The position numbers and the translations under genes are program-made. Below the pieces are notes generated by a model that saw only the letters and a list, made by a program, of their open reading frames with translations, was not told the origin of the DNA and searched no databases. 64,000 nucleotides of DNA from assembly GCA_016787755.1 (NCBI GenBank), contig JAEUUA010000018.1:434001-498000 (forward strand). Direction: 5' to 3'. Source of the DNA: Cyclobacteriaceae bacterium (lineage in GTDB: Bacteria > Bacteroidota > Bacteroidia > Cytophagales > Cyclobacteriaceae). Shown piece after piece: positions 27,392 through 36,108 of this stretch (position 1 is its first letter; each line of letters opens with the position of its first letter).

Positions 27392-27958
27392 ATGAATGAA
27401 AAAACTGTACACGAATATAAAGAGGTGATTGCCTCTTGCCAAGCCTTATTTGAACGCAAAACTCACGACTACGGAACCGCCTGGCGCGTACTTCGCCTTT
27501 CTTCTATTACCGACCAAATTTATATCAAAGCCCAACGAATCAGAAGCATTCAGGAGAAAGGCGTTCAAAAAGTTGAGGATGACATAAAAGACGACTTTGT
27601 GGGCATTATTAATTATTGCCTCATTGCCATGATTCAGCTTAAACTACAAGATTCAGAAAAAATGGATTTGACGGTTGCTGAAATAAAACCGCTTTATTCG
27701 GAAGCCGTTGACGAAACTTTTGAATTGTTGCAAAATAAAAATCATGACTATGACGAAGCCTGGCGCGACATGCGTGTAAGCTCCATGACCGATCTTATCT
27801 TGATGAAATTGCTTCGCGTAAAGCAGATTGAAGATAATAAAGGGAAAACGCTATCCAGCGAAGGCGTAAAAGCAAACTATCAGGATATGATAAATTATTC
27901 TGTGTTTTGTTTGATTAAACTGTCCACAGACAACAGACAAAGGACAACATCAAATTAA
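27392..27958 (+). CDS. DUF1599 protein with internal duplication
   Basis: The 188-residue product consists of two similar halves. Each has the DUF1599 pattern: a K-x-H-D-Y-x-x-A-W-R core (KTHDYGTAWRVLR near residues 29-41; KNHDYDEAWRDMR in the second half), then L/M-K-x-x-R-x-x-x-I and an acidic helix ending in INY(S/C). The spacing of charged residues resembles the MazG/all-alpha NTP pyrophosphatase-like fold, but this is inference. ATG 27392 was chosen over an upstream TTG within folP. The last dozen residues (TDNRQRTTSN) are encoded by an inverted-repeat end of the neighbouring element. Conserved neighbour of folP and BT_3928 genes. Confidence 0.88.
   Translation: MNEKTVHEYKEVIASCQALFERKTHDYGTAWRVLRLSSITDQIYIKAQRIRSIQEKGVQKVEDDIKDDFVGIINYCLIAMIQLKLQDSEKMDLTVAEIKPLYSEAVDETFELLQNKNHDYDEAWRDMRVSSMTDLILMKLLRVKQIEDNKGKTLSSEGVKANYQDMINYSVFCLIKLSTDNRQRTTSN
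27914..27922 (+). repeat. 9-bp direct repeat, copy 1
   Basis: ATTAAACTG, repeated at 27954-27962. The two copies bracket the left inverted-repeat end of the four-helix-bundle element and may mark an insertion duplication. Confidence 0.4.
27934..27949 (+). repeat. Inverted repeat, left end of four-helix element
   Basis: CAGACAAAGGACAACA. The reverse complement of 28305-28320 (CAGTCAAAGGACGACA) differs at two positions. It overlaps the 3' end of the DUF1599 frame. Confidence 0.55.
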
Positions 27959-27962
27959 ACTG
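27954..27962 (+). repeat. 9-bp direct repeat, copy 2
   Basis: ATTAAACTG, identical to 27914-27922, five bases before the start of the four-helix-bundle gene. Confidence 0.4.
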
Positions 27963-27966
27963 AACT

Positions 27967-28287
27967 ATGCCATTCAAATTTGAAAAATTGGAGGTTTGGA
28001 AAGAATCTGTCGAACTTACTGGTCTGATTGATGAAGTTTCGAGGACATTTCCCAAAGAGGAGACATATATCTTAACATCACAAATAAAACGTGCCGCTGA
28101 TTCTATTTCACTAAATATAGAGGAAGGATCAACAGACCAAAGCAATGCAGAGTTCAAGCGATTTCTGGGTTATTCCATACGATCTGGGATTGAAGTAGTT
28201 GGTTGCATCTATATCGCAAAGAGAAGAGGCATCATTTCAGTGGAGCACTTAATTATGAGAATTCAAGCCCTAAGAAAATCAATTTAA
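27967..28287 (+). CDS. Four-helix bundle protein (23S rRNA intervening-sequence family)
   Basis: A 106-residue protein of the family first named for open reading frames inside 23S rRNA intervening sequences and also related to the Avd subunit of diversity-generating retroelements. Family marks: FEKLEVWKESVEL at the start, the central SQIKRAADSISLNIEEGS motif and FKRFLGYSIRSGIEV. It folds into four helices that form a basic pentamer in known structures. No rRNA or reverse transcriptase is nearby, so this is a free-standing copy. It lies within the inverted-repeat element described above. Its biological role is unknown for the family. Confidence 0.9.
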   Translation: MPFKFEKLEVWKESVELTGLIDEVSRTFPKEETYILTSQIKRAADSISLNIEEGSTDQSNAEFKRFLGYSIRSGIEVVGCIYIAKRRGIISVEHLIMRIQALRKSI

Positions 28288-28304
28288 GATAACTAACTGC
28301 GGAC

Positions 28305-28320
28305 TGTCGTCCTTTGACTG
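28305..28320 (-). repeat. Inverted repeat, right end of four-helix element
   Basis: Reads CAGTCAAAGGACGACA on the minus strand, pairing with 27934-27949 at 14 of 16 positions. It lies 10 bases before the start of the BT_3928 gene. Confidence 0.55.
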
Positions 28321-28330
28321 TAACCTAATT

Positions 28331-29437
28331 ATGATTAAAAAATCCATCGACCAATTCTCACGTTTCTTTGTAGGCGGCCTGTTTATTTTTTCAGGGCTTA
28401 TAAAGTTGAATGACCCCATAGGCACTAAAATTAAAATGGAAGAGTACTTCGAAGTGTTTTCCGAAGACTTTGGATCATTCTTTCATTATTTCATCTCATG
28501 GTCATTAGAGATTGGGATGATCATGATCATTTTGGAACTGGCTTTAGGAATAGCGATCCTGATTTATTGGCGCATGAATTTAACCACATGGGTGCTGCTC
28601 GGGTTGATGGTCTTTTTTACCTTCCTCACTTTTTACTCTGCTTACTTCAATAAAGTGACAGATTGCGGATGCTTTGGTGATGCTATTAAGCTTACACCGT
28701 GGGAATCGTTTATCAAAGACATCATTCTAATGGTATTTGTGTTACATCTCTTTTGGTATCGCAAAACGTATAAGTCAATATTGAGAATACGGCAAGGCAA
28801 TGCGGTGGTTATCGCTACTGCAGTTATTTGTTTTTCATTGGGTGTGTATGCCATTCTTCACTTACCTTTTATTGATTTCAGAGCCTATCGGATCGGAAAC
28901 AACATTCCTCGACAGATGATCCCTCCTGAACAACCCATCATTGAATACATTTTTGAGAAGGAAGGCAAAGAAGTACGCGACAAAAAATTCTTATCCGAGG
29001 CTGATGGATATAAATATCTTTCTTCTCATATTTTGAATAAGGATAAGACAAAACCAAATATCACCGATTATTCTGTAAGCAGTCCGGACGGAGAAGATAT
29101 GACCCAGTACACCTTTCAGGGTTCAAAATTATTAATCGTGATTTTTGATGTAAGCCAAGCTTCTGTTAAGAACATAGCCGCTATTAAAGAACTGACAACT
29201 CAATTGGAAGGCAAAGTGGATTGTTTTGTGCTCACCTCTTCGGGTTCTGAAGCAATGGAAACATTTCGCCACGAACATCAGTTGGCTGTTCCTTATTACA
29301 ACGCTGATGCAACCGTGCTCAAAACCATTATTCGTTCCAATCCGGGTATTGCCTTATGGAACAATGGCACTGTGTTGGGAAACTGGCATCATAATGACAC
29401 CCCAACAGCAAGCGAAATTATTAGTTTGTTAAAATGA
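28331..29437 (+). CDS. BT_3928 family membrane protein (DoxX-like plus thioredoxin-like tail)
   Basis: A 368-residue protein. The N-terminal about 190 residues hold a DoxX/MauE-like group of five or so hydrophobic helices, with the pattern FFVGGLFIFSGLIKLNDP and KVTDCGCFGDAIKLTPW around helix ends. The soluble C-terminal part (about 200-368) has a thioredoxin-like arrangement (KLLIVIFDVSQAS..., then NPGIALWNNGTVLGNW) but no CxxC. The CGCFGD cysteines may take part in redox exchange. The family is named from Bacteroides BT_3928, adjacent to folP, cdaA and DUF1599 there as well. Function not established. It overlaps aroK by four bases. Confidence 0.87.
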   Translation: MIKKSIDQFSRFFVGGLFIFSGLIKLNDPIGTKIKMEEYFEVFSEDFGSFFHYFISWSLEIGMIMIILELALGIAILIYWRMNLTTWVLLGLMVFFTFLTFYSAYFNKVTDCGCFGDAIKLTPWESFIKDIILMVFVLHLFWYRKTYKSILRIRQGNAVVIATAVICFSLGVYAILHLPFIDFRAYRIGNNIPRQMIPPEQPIIEYIFEKEGKEVRDKKFLSEADGYKYLSSHILNKDKTKPNITDYSVSSPDGEDMTQYTFQGSKLLIVIFDVSQASVKNIAAIKELTTQLEGKVDCFVLTSSGSEAMETFRHEHQLAVPYYNADATVLKTIIRSNPGIALWNNGTVLGNWHHNDTPTASEIISLLK

Positions 29438-29949
29438 AAATCTTTCTCATCGGTTTACCGGGAAGCGGAAAAACAACGTTAGGTAAACAACTGGCTAGCA
29501 AATTAAAATTACCTTTTATTGATCTCGATAAAGAAATTGAGCGAATGATGAACTTGCCTATAAAAGATATTTTTAAAAAGCACGGGCAGGAATTATTTCG
29601 CGAGACCGAAAAAAAACTGCTTCATCAACTCAGCGAACATTCAACAGATTTTGTTATGGCCACCGGTGGCGGTGCGCCCGTGTTCTTTGACAATATGACT
29701 TACATGAATCAGCAGGGACATACTATCTTTTTAGATGTTTCAGCCCGCGAAATCACAAAGCGGATTTTAAAAACAAAAATTGAAGAGCGGCCACTGTTGG
29801 CAGGTGCCCATCCCGATGAATTAAAAGATCAGATAGAGTTTATGCGCTCCCAGCGGATTACCATTTATAAGCAATCTAAAATTTGTTTATCAGGTAATGC
29901 CCTTGAGCTTTCAGATTTGCTGAAAAAACTTGACCTCAAAGGTGACTAG
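29434..29949 (+). CDS. aroK: Shikimate kinase
   Basis: A 171-residue P-loop kinase that phosphorylates shikimate in aromatic amino-acid synthesis. Walker A GLPGSGKTT is at 7-15, shikimate-binding Asp32 in IDLDKEIE, Arg56 in LFRETEK, and the GGG of ATGGGAP at 78-80. The lid region has ERPLLAG. The start ATG overlaps the BT_3928 stop (ATGA), so the two genes are translationally coupled. Confidence 0.95.
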   Translation: MKIFLIGLPGSGKTTLGKQLASKLKLPFIDLDKEIERMMNLPIKDIFKKHGQELFRETEKKLLHQLSEHSTDFVMATGGGAPVFFDNMTYMNQQGHTIFLDVSAREITKRILKTKIEERPLLAGAHPDELKDQIEFMRSQRITIYKQSKICLSGNALELSDLLKKLDLKGD

Positions 29950-30036
29950 AAATGCTGAGTCAAGTCACCCATTCGTCAATCTAAAAAAATAATCTTTGCA
30001 TTCTCCGCAAAGCACTCTGGCATTGCACCTAAAAAT

Positions 30037-31557
30037 TTAAAAAGGAAATCCTAACGTAATCATTCCAAAGGTTGTTTTGTTGTCCAACTTCATAAGCGGA
30101 CTATCTGGTGAGTTTATGCGATATGGTCGATACGTGGATTGACCTTGCGTGAAAACAAGCGCCATATCGAGATAAAATTTATTGGCGCGATACCCCAACC
30201 CGCCCGATACAGAGGTTATTTGTCGGCTTACTCCATTTTGTTCTGAGCGAAAAGGATCGGGCATATAGGAAAAGCCTCCACGCACCCGGTAGCTGTTATA
30301 GCGGAACTCACCTCCCACTCTATAATTAATTGTTGGTTGGTAAAGTGACTTGATCTTATCGTTGTCTGAGGTATACGAAATGCCCGAAATGCTTGATGAA
30401 TATTTTGCGCCTGAATAATTCACCAACTGAACATCGGCTGAAAGGAACCCATATTTTTGAAAGAAAAGAGACGCACCAATGTTTAGCCGGCTTGGAGTAC
30501 GTAGATCATATTCTGAAATAACATCATCGGTATATTCACTTTCATTAGTAAGAATTTTTGATCCGTCCCCATAATAATCAAAAGAGTTCCAATTTGTTGC
30601 CATCGTAGCATTGTATGTGTCAGTCAATTTATATAGAGTTGGAGTTGCGTACGAGAGGCCTACTTGAAATATTTCAATCGGCCTATAAATGAATCCAATG
30701 GTCGCATTAATTCCCGAACCGTTTATTCTTAAATTTTCTTGTAAAGCAAGATCGCGGAGGGTATCAATTCGAGTAAATGCCTCTTTATAGGTTTTGGTAG
30801 TTTGGTACCTTAATGAGGTAAAGCCGACTCCACCACCAATAAAAAATTTATCATTGAAGTTGGCACCATATGAAAAACTCCATTGATTCTGAGCACCTTT
30901 CGCTTGAATATTTTCTGATTGAAAGGGGTAATTGTTGATAGGCACATCCGAAAAATATTCTGTTGGATCATTGTTGGGATCCAGCAGCGTGCTTTCTCCA
31001 ATTAGATAATTACTATACGCTAATCCTGTTGGAGTATTAAAATTACTTCCATTAGATAAAAAGGTACTGGGTTGTTGCCCCGTTGCGTCTTGTATGAAAT
31101 AGTCGATTATCGAGTTTTTGTTATTTAGTCCCTCATAGCTAAAACTTTGATTAAAGTTATTGATTCGGCTATAACTCACTCCAAAGGTTCCACTTAAAAA
31201 TCCATTGCGACCATCTTGTTCTGTTTGAAAAACTAAACCAAAACCAGGGATGTGCAAATTGGATTTTGAGTCTGAAACGGTGTTCCCCAAATAAGTTGAA
31301 TTAATGTTTGATGAATTAAAACCAGGTGAAATGGAAAACTCAGATTTGTTGAACATTCCAAGCCCGGCAGGATTTGAAAGTGCCGAGCTATAATCGCCTC
31401 CTAAACTTGTTTGCGCTCCACTCATGCCCATAATGCGTGCGCTTCCTGCGGGTTGCGTTCTGCTAAAGAGTAAGGCAGTTTCTGTAAAACTTTGCGCCCC
31501 AGCTGCAATGGGTGCGAGCATAGTAATTCCTATGAGCCATTTGCCCCAAGTTTTCAT
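30037..31557 (-). CDS. OmpP1/FadL-like outer-membrane transport protein
   Basis: A 506-residue beta-barrel protein with a signal peptide (about 1-21, AAG-AQ). The N-terminal plug region has ARIMGMSGAQTSLGGDYSSALSNPAGLG, a FadL/OmpP1 mark in Bacteroidota. Many alternating aromatic strands follow, ending in F (MITLGFPF). FadL-type proteins pass hydrophobic compounds such as fatty acids across the outer membrane. The G/N/Y-rich secreted gene lies 27 bases upstream on the same strand, so they may form an operon. Substrate unknown. Confidence 0.87.
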   Translation of the reverse strand: MKTWGKWLIGITMLAPIAAGAQSFTETALLFSRTQPAGSARIMGMSGAQTSLGGDYSSALSNPAGLGMFNKSEFSISPGFNSSNINSTYLGNTVSDSKSNLHIPGFGLVFQTEQDGRNGFLSGTFGVSYSRINNFNQSFSYEGLNNKNSIIDYFIQDATGQQPSTFLSNGSNFNTPTGLAYSNYLIGESTLLDPNNDPTEYFSDVPINNYPFQSENIQAKGAQNQWSFSYGANFNDKFFIGGGVGFTSLRYQTTKTYKEAFTRIDTLRDLALQENLRINGSGINATIGFIYRPIEIFQVGLSYATPTLYKLTDTYNATMATNWNSFDYYGDGSKILTNESEYTDDVISEYDLRTPSRLNIGASLFFQKYGFLSADVQLVNYSGAKYSSSISGISYTSDNDKIKSLYQPTINYRVGGEFRYNSYRVRGGFSYMPDPFRSEQNGVSRQITSVSGGLGYRANKFYLDMALVFTQGQSTYRPYRINSPDSPLMKLDNKTTFGMITLGFPF

Positions 31558-31584
31558 ACATTAAGTTTTTTGATTTGTCTACCC

Positions 31585-32730
31585 TTAATCTCTCCCTCTT
31601 TTTGCACCACCACCCGAAGAGGATGAACCACCGCCTGTTGGGCCAACACTGCTTCTGCTTCCTCCTATAGAAACATTGTTGTTGTTACCACCCGACCATG
31701 AACTTCGTGTATGGTTGTTGAAGAAATCCGAATTCGAACCGCTTCGACTATTACCGTTGTTGTTATTGAAAGAATTTGAGTTGTTCGAAGTATTGCCTGA
31801 ATTACTCCACGAAGCGCGGGTATTTGTCTCCGGGTTAGTTCTCCAACCTCGTTGATAATAACTTCCCGCATTATTATCACTTGCTGAGGTTACACGACCA
31901 TTCGATGAACTCCGATTGCCCGTCTGTGAAGAATTTATTGAAACTGAGCGATTGCGGCTCGTTGCAGTATTGTCCAGATCGCTGCTTCGCGAAGTGCGCT
32001 TGCCATAAACAACTTGGCCATTCGAATCTCCATTGGCCACAATAATAACAGTGGGCCGATTCCATCCGCCCCCATAAAACGAATTATATCCTCCACCCCA
32101 TCCATAATTGTTATAAAATGAATTACCCCAATAGTTGTTAAAACCACCGTAACCCATGCCCATGGAAAAGGATAAGCCTGGAGAATACCCGAAGCCCCCT
32201 CCATAGTTGTAAAATCCATTGTAACCATATGCATTATATCCAAAGGGATCATAATAGCCCATAGGCGAATAATATGGATTCCCAAATGAAGACATTCCAT
32301 TACCCATCATCATCATCGGGTTCATTCCGTATCCCATCATGGAGTTCATGCCATAGTAAGAAGGTCGGTAGCCACCACCATAATAATTCCAGTTAGCAGG
32401 ATTGTTATAAATATTTTGATTGACAGATGTAGGCGTATAATTTGGAACAAAATAGGTTGTTCCGGTTTGTGTGGCTTTTGATGGATTTACTTTTGCCTGA
32501 GAGATATACTCCGGGTTAACATTTCTGGCTGAGTAACTATCGGTAGGGTTGATTGGTGAATTCACCTCTGATGCTCTTGATGAAACATTCATAGTGAGTG
32601 GTTTTGATGCAGCCAATACTTTGCGGTCTTTCGATCTGAAATACATATCATCTTGTTCTACATTCTGAGATGATGCAGCAAAGGCTATCATCATTGACAG
32701 AACGCTTAAGAATGTGATTCTCGATTTCAT
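31585..32730 (-). CDS. Exported low-complexity Gly/Asn/Tyr/Ser-rich protein
   Basis: A 381-residue protein with a signal peptide (ending about residue 21, AAS-SQ). About residues 100-225 are dominated by Gly, Tyr, Asn, Met and Phe in short irregular repeats (GMNSMMGYGMNPMMMMGNG and similar), and about 250-381 by Ser, Asn, Gly and Arg, finishing GGAKRGRD. There is no T9SS tail or membrane anchor. Such sequences tend to be disordered or to form amyloid-like or sticky surface material. I do not recognise a named family. It is likely co-transcribed with the FadL-like gene downstream. Confidence 0.8.
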   Translation of the reverse strand: MKSRITFLSVLSMMIAFAASSQNVEQDDMYFRSKDRKVLAASKPLTMNVSSRASEVNSPINPTDSYSARNVNPEYISQAKVNPSKATQTGTTYFVPNYTPTSVNQNIYNNPANWNYYGGGYRPSYYGMNSMMGYGMNPMMMMGNGMSSFGNPYYSPMGYYDPFGYNAYGYNGFYNYGGGFGYSPGLSFSMGMGYGGFNNYWGNSFYNNYGWGGGYNSFYGGGWNRPTVIIVANGDSNGQVVYGKRTSRSSDLDNTATSRNRSVSINSSQTGNRSSSNGRVTSASDNNAGSYYQRGWRTNPETNTRASWSNSGNTSNNSNSFNNNNGNSRSGSNSDFFNNHTRSSWSGGNNNNVSIGGSRSSVGPTGGGSSSSGGGAKRGRD

Positions 32731-32908
32731 AACTTTTTATTTTGGTTCAACTTCTCGATTACTAACGAAACTTTTGCTCCTTTAGGTACAATAACACAAC
32801 AAGTTTAGCTCTAAAAACGTGCGAAAACCAGCTTTTTTTGTTTGGTAGTTATGCCAATTTCCATTTCAAAATTTAGTTTGGAATAACCTCATGCTACGGT
32901 TCCTGCTC

Positions 32909-32917
32909 TATATTTGC
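32909..32917 (+). promoter_or_regulatory. -7 element upstream of proS
   Basis: TATATTTGC matches TAnnTTTG and lies 40 bases before the proS ATG, so the transcript would carry a normal leader of about 30-35 bases. A TTTG at 32877-32880 is farther upstream than the usual -33 spacing. Confidence 0.45.
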
Positions 32918-32957
32918 CCAATTAATCAAATTTACAAAAAAATACGACCGATTTCTA

Positions 32958-34436
32958 ATGGGAAAAGAGATTACAAGCCGAACGGAGGATTACTCGCAAT
33001 GGTATAATGATTTAGTGAAAAAAGCTGATTTAGCCGAAAATTCGGATGTACGCGGCTGCATGGTTATTAAGCCCTATGGATACAGCATTTGGGAGAACAT
33101 GCAGCAGGCGCTGGATAAAATGTTTAAGGATACTGGGCATGTAAATGCATATTTTCCGCTTTTTGTGCCCAAGAGCATGTTTGAAGCAGAAGAGAAAAAT
33201 GCCGAAGGCTTTGCGAAGGAATGCGCTATCGTAACACATTATCGATTAAAAGCCGATCCTGATAAGAAAGGAAAACTAATCGTTGATCCGGCCGCAAAAC
33301 TGGAAGAAGAACTTGTTGTGCGACCTACCAGCGAAGCTATTATCTGGAGTACGTATAAGCGATGGGTTCAATCATATCGTGACCTGCCACTGTTGATTAA
33401 CCAATGGGCTAACGTTGTTAGGTGGGAAATGCGCACGCGATTATTCTTGCGCACAGCTGAATTTCTTTGGCAGGAAGGTCATTCTGCTCATGCGACAAAA
33501 CAGGAAGCACTAAAAGAATCAGAACAAATGCTGGATGTGTATGCAGAGTTTGCCGAATCGTTTATGGCCATGCCGGTAATCAAAGGAATAAAATCTGAGA
33601 GTGAACGATTCCCCGGTGCGGTAGAAACCTATTGCATCGAAGCGATGATGCAAGATGGAAAAGCGTTACAAGCAGGTACCTCCCATTTTTTGGGCCAGAA
33701 TTTTGCCAATGCCTTTGATGTACAGTTCACCAATAAAGAAGGAAAGTTAGAAAAGGTATGGGGTACCTCGTGGGGGGTAAGTACCCGATTGATTGGGGCC
33801 TTAATAATGGCACACTCAGATGATGATGGATTGATAATTCCTCCAAGGTTGGCTCCAATTCACGTAGTCATCGTCCCCATCTTCCGAACTGAAGAAGAGC
33901 TTTCGAAAATTTCGGAAGAAGCAGAACGCATTGCAGGTGCATTGCGCAAACAAGGATATTCCGTGAAGTTTGATAATCGGGATACCCACAAGCCTGGGTT
34001 TAAGTTTGCTGAATATGAATTGAAAGGGGTGCCCGTGCGCATTGCCATTGGGCCGCGCGATTTGGAAAACAGAACCGTAGAAGTGGCGCGCAGAGATACA
34101 AAAGAAAAACAAGTAATGTCTATAGAAACAGTAGCCGCTTCCATTCCTTCATTACTCGAAAATATTCAGGAAAGTATTTATCAAAAGGCTTTGAAGTTTC
34201 GCGAATCCATGATGACTCCGGTAGATACTTTTGAAGACTTTAAGAAAGTTTTAGATACTAAGGGTGGTTTTGTTCTTGCCCACTGGGATGGCACTCCGGA
34301 AACGGAAGTCGCCATCAAAGAAGCAACGAAAGCTACCATTCGGTGCATTCCGTTAGATGCAAAAGCAGAAACCGGAGTTTGTGTTTATTCAGGCAAACCT
34401 TCAACAAAACGGGTTTTATTTGCCAGGGCGTATTAA
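32958..34436 (+). CDS. proS: Proline-tRNA ligase (archaeal/eukaryotic-type)
   Basis: A 492-residue class II aminoacyl-tRNA synthetase that charges tRNA(Pro). The shorter form lacks the editing insertion of the E. coli-type enzyme and resembles the archaeal/eukaryotic group, which is usual in Bacteroidota. Marks: the N-terminal [16 protein letters not shown], motif 2 around [24 protein letters not shown], the proline site [11 protein letters not shown], and the anticodon domain starting [11 protein letters not shown]. The C-terminal end [14 protein letters not shown] is complete. Confidence 0.96.
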   Translation: MGKEITSRTEDYSQWYNDLVKKADLAENSDVRGCMVIKPYGYSIWENMQQALDKMFKDTGHVNAYFPLFVPKSMFEAEEKNAEGFAKECAIVTHYRLKADPDKKGKLIVDPAAKLEEELVVRPTSEAIIWSTYKRWVQSYRDLPLLINQWANVVRWEMRTRLFLRTAEFLWQEGHSAHATKQEALKESEQMLDVYAEFAESFMAMPVIKGIKSESERFPGAVETYCIEAMMQDGKALQAGTSHFLGQNFANAFDVQFTNKEGKLEKVWGTSWGVSTRLIGALIMAHSDDDGLIIPPRLAPIHVVIVPIFRTEEELSKISEEAERIAGALRKQGYSVKFDNRDTHKPGFKFAEYELKGVPVRIAIGPRDLENRTVEVARRDTKEKQVMSIETVAASIPSLLENIQESIYQKALKFRESMMTPVDTFEDFKKVLDTKGGFVLAHWDGTPETEVAIKEATKATIRCIPLDAKAETGVCVYSGKPSTKRVLFARAY

Positions 34437-34573
34437 ATTATTCACCACAGAGGCTAAGAAAAAAGATCACTTCAACTCCTTCAGAAACTCAATGTGGAAT
34501 ATTTCTTACCTTCCTAAAACCATACTAAAAATTGATTACTTTTAGGATTCCGATTATCTAAAATAGCTGGCTA

Positions 34574-35044
34574 GTGATTGAGTGGGTAACTGTTATTTCG
34601 TTGATTTTGTTTGGTCTCGTCTTGATCATTGCAGAAGTTATTTTTGTGCCTGGAACTACCCTAGTTGGGGTTTTCGGATTCTTGTTTTTGATTGTTGGCA
34701 TTGGGTTTTGCTTCAGTTATTTTGGCAGCGAAGCAGGATGGATAACCGTAGGCGTTTCTGCTACACTCTCGGGATTAATTTTGTACTACTCATTCAAATC
34801 TAATGTATGGAGTCGCTTTTCGTTAAAGTCTTCCATTCAAAGTAAAGTAAATGAAGGCGACCTGGAGTTATTGTTGATAGGAGCTGAAGGCAAAACTATC
34901 TCTGCATTACGCCCCATTGGCAAAGCGACCCTCGGTGATAAAGTCTTTGAAGTGAAAACAAAAGGTGAATACTTAGACAGCGGCAGTAAAGTGCGCGTTG
35001 TTAACATAATAATGAACCAAATAATCGTAGAACCAATAATTTAA
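34574..35044 (+). CDS. NfeD family membrane protein
   Basis: A 156-residue protein with three hydrophobic helices (about 3-80) and a C-terminal OB-fold domain ([35 protein letters not shown]... pattern split around residues 95-150). It is the short NfeD1b type, which partners flotillin-like proteins. The GTG start at 34574 is used because no upstream ATG is in frame; GTG 34586 would also be possible. FloA follows four bases after its stop. The pair likely organises membrane microdomains. Confidence 0.87.
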   Translation: MIEWVTVISLILFGLVLIIAEVIFVPGTTLVGVFGFLFLIVGIGFCFSYFGSEAGWITVGVSATLSGLILYYSFKSNVWSRFSLKSSIQSKVNEGDLELLLIGAEGKTISALRPIGKATLGDKVFEVKTKGEYLDSGSKVRVVNIIMNQIIVEPII

Positions 35045-35048
35045 AACT

Positions 35049-36032
35049 ATGGAAGGCTTAGCATTTATTTTTATCATCTTCATTGCAATCATCGGATTCT
35101 TCATGTTCTTGTATTTCGTGCCGGTAGGCCTCTGGATCACCGCTGTATTTGCAAACGTGAAAGTTACCATCGGTGAACTCATCGGAATGCGGATCAGAAA
35201 AGTTCCACCGGGGGTCATTGTTAACTCCCTCATTACTGCAACCAAGGCTGGTTTGAAAGTGACAACCAACGAACTAGAAACACATTATTTAGCTGGTGGC
35301 GATGTGCCTAATGTAATTCGAGCTCTAATCTCAGCAGAAAAGGCAAATATTAGCTTGAGTTTTAAACAGGCTACTGCCATCAACCTGGCCGGTCGCGATG
35401 TGTTTGAAGCCGTACAGATTTCAGTAAATCCCAAAGTAATTACAACCCCGAAGGTAGCTGCTGTTGCTGCTGATGGCATCCAATTGATTGCTATTGCTCG
35501 GGTAACGGTACGCGCTAGCATTGCTCAGTTAGTAGGAGGTGCGGGTGAAGATACGATCCTCGCCCGTGTTGGGGAAGGTATTGTAACTTCTATTGGTTCC
35601 GCTAAATCCCACAAAGAAGTGCTTGCCAATCCTGATAAGATTTCAAAACTGGTTTTATCCCGTGGATTGGATGCAGGTACCGCCTTCGAAATTCTTTCTA
35701 TTGATATTGCCGATGTAGACGTAGGCGCAAACATTGGTGCCAAGTTACAAACTGATCAGGCGGCTGCTGATTTGAAAGTAGCGGAAGCTCGGGCTGAAGA
35801 ACGAAGAGCGATGGCGGTTGCCCTTGAACAGGAAATGATTGCCAAAGCTCAGGAGGCAAGAGCCAATGTAATCCAGGCTGAAGCAGAGATTCCTAAAGCA
35901 ATCGCTGAAGCGTTTGTGAAGGGTAATTTGGGCGTAATGGATTATTATAAAATGCAAAACATTCAAGCTGATACCGATATGAGGCAATCCGTTTCGGGGT
36001 CAGAAAAGAAGACTCAGAATCCTAAGGATTAA
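35049..36032 (+). CDS. floA: Flotillin-like protein FloA
   Basis: A 327-residue protein of the UPF0365/FloA family. An N-terminal membrane hairpin or helix (about 4-28) is followed by the SPFH-like domain with the family marks [13 protein letters not shown] and [12 protein letters not shown]. An Ala/Glu-rich coiled-coil region ([19 protein letters not shown]) and a disordered tail end it. FloA scaffolds functional membrane microdomains in other bacteria. The gene directly follows its NfeD partner, as usual. Confidence 0.95.
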   Translation: MEGLAFIFIIFIAIIGFFMFLYFVPVGLWITAVFANVKVTIGELIGMRIRKVPPGVIVNSLITATKAGLKVTTNELETHYLAGGDVPNVIRALISAEKANISLSFKQATAINLAGRDVFEAVQISVNPKVITTPKVAAVAADGIQLIAIARVTVRASIAQLVGGAGEDTILARVGEGIVTSIGSAKSHKEVLANPDKISKLVLSRGLDAGTAFEILSIDIADVDVGANIGAKLQTDQAAADLKVAEARAEERRAMAVALEQEMIAKAQEARANVIQAEAEIPKAIAEAFVKGNLGVMDYYKMQNIQADTDMRQSVSGSEKKTQNPKD

Positions 36033-36059
36033 CAACTGAGTTGTCGACCAGCAAAAAAA

Positions 36060-36091
36060 GCAATTGACACAGTCCGGTCAATTGCTTTTTT
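36060..36091. terminator. Bidirectional intrinsic terminator between floA and mltF
   Basis: GCAATTGAC at 36060-36068 pairs with GTCAATTGC at 36077-36085 around an 8-base loop, followed by six T, and preceded by an A-run that serves as the U-tract for the minus strand. It separates the convergent floA and mltF genes. Confidence 0.85.
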
Positions 36092-36108
36092 GTTCGAAAT
36101 CATTGGGC

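Larger units (their letters stand above)
27923..28325 (+). mobile_element. Candidate mini-element carrying the four-helix-bundle gene
   Basis: The small gene at 27967-28287 is bounded by an imperfect inverted repeat (27934-27949 and 28305-28320, 14 of 16 bases match) that is repetitive in character (CAGACAACAGACAAAGG). The block separates DUF1599 from BT_3928, genes that are adjacent in other Bacteroidota. No transposase is encoded. Boundaries are approximate. Confidence 0.4.
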
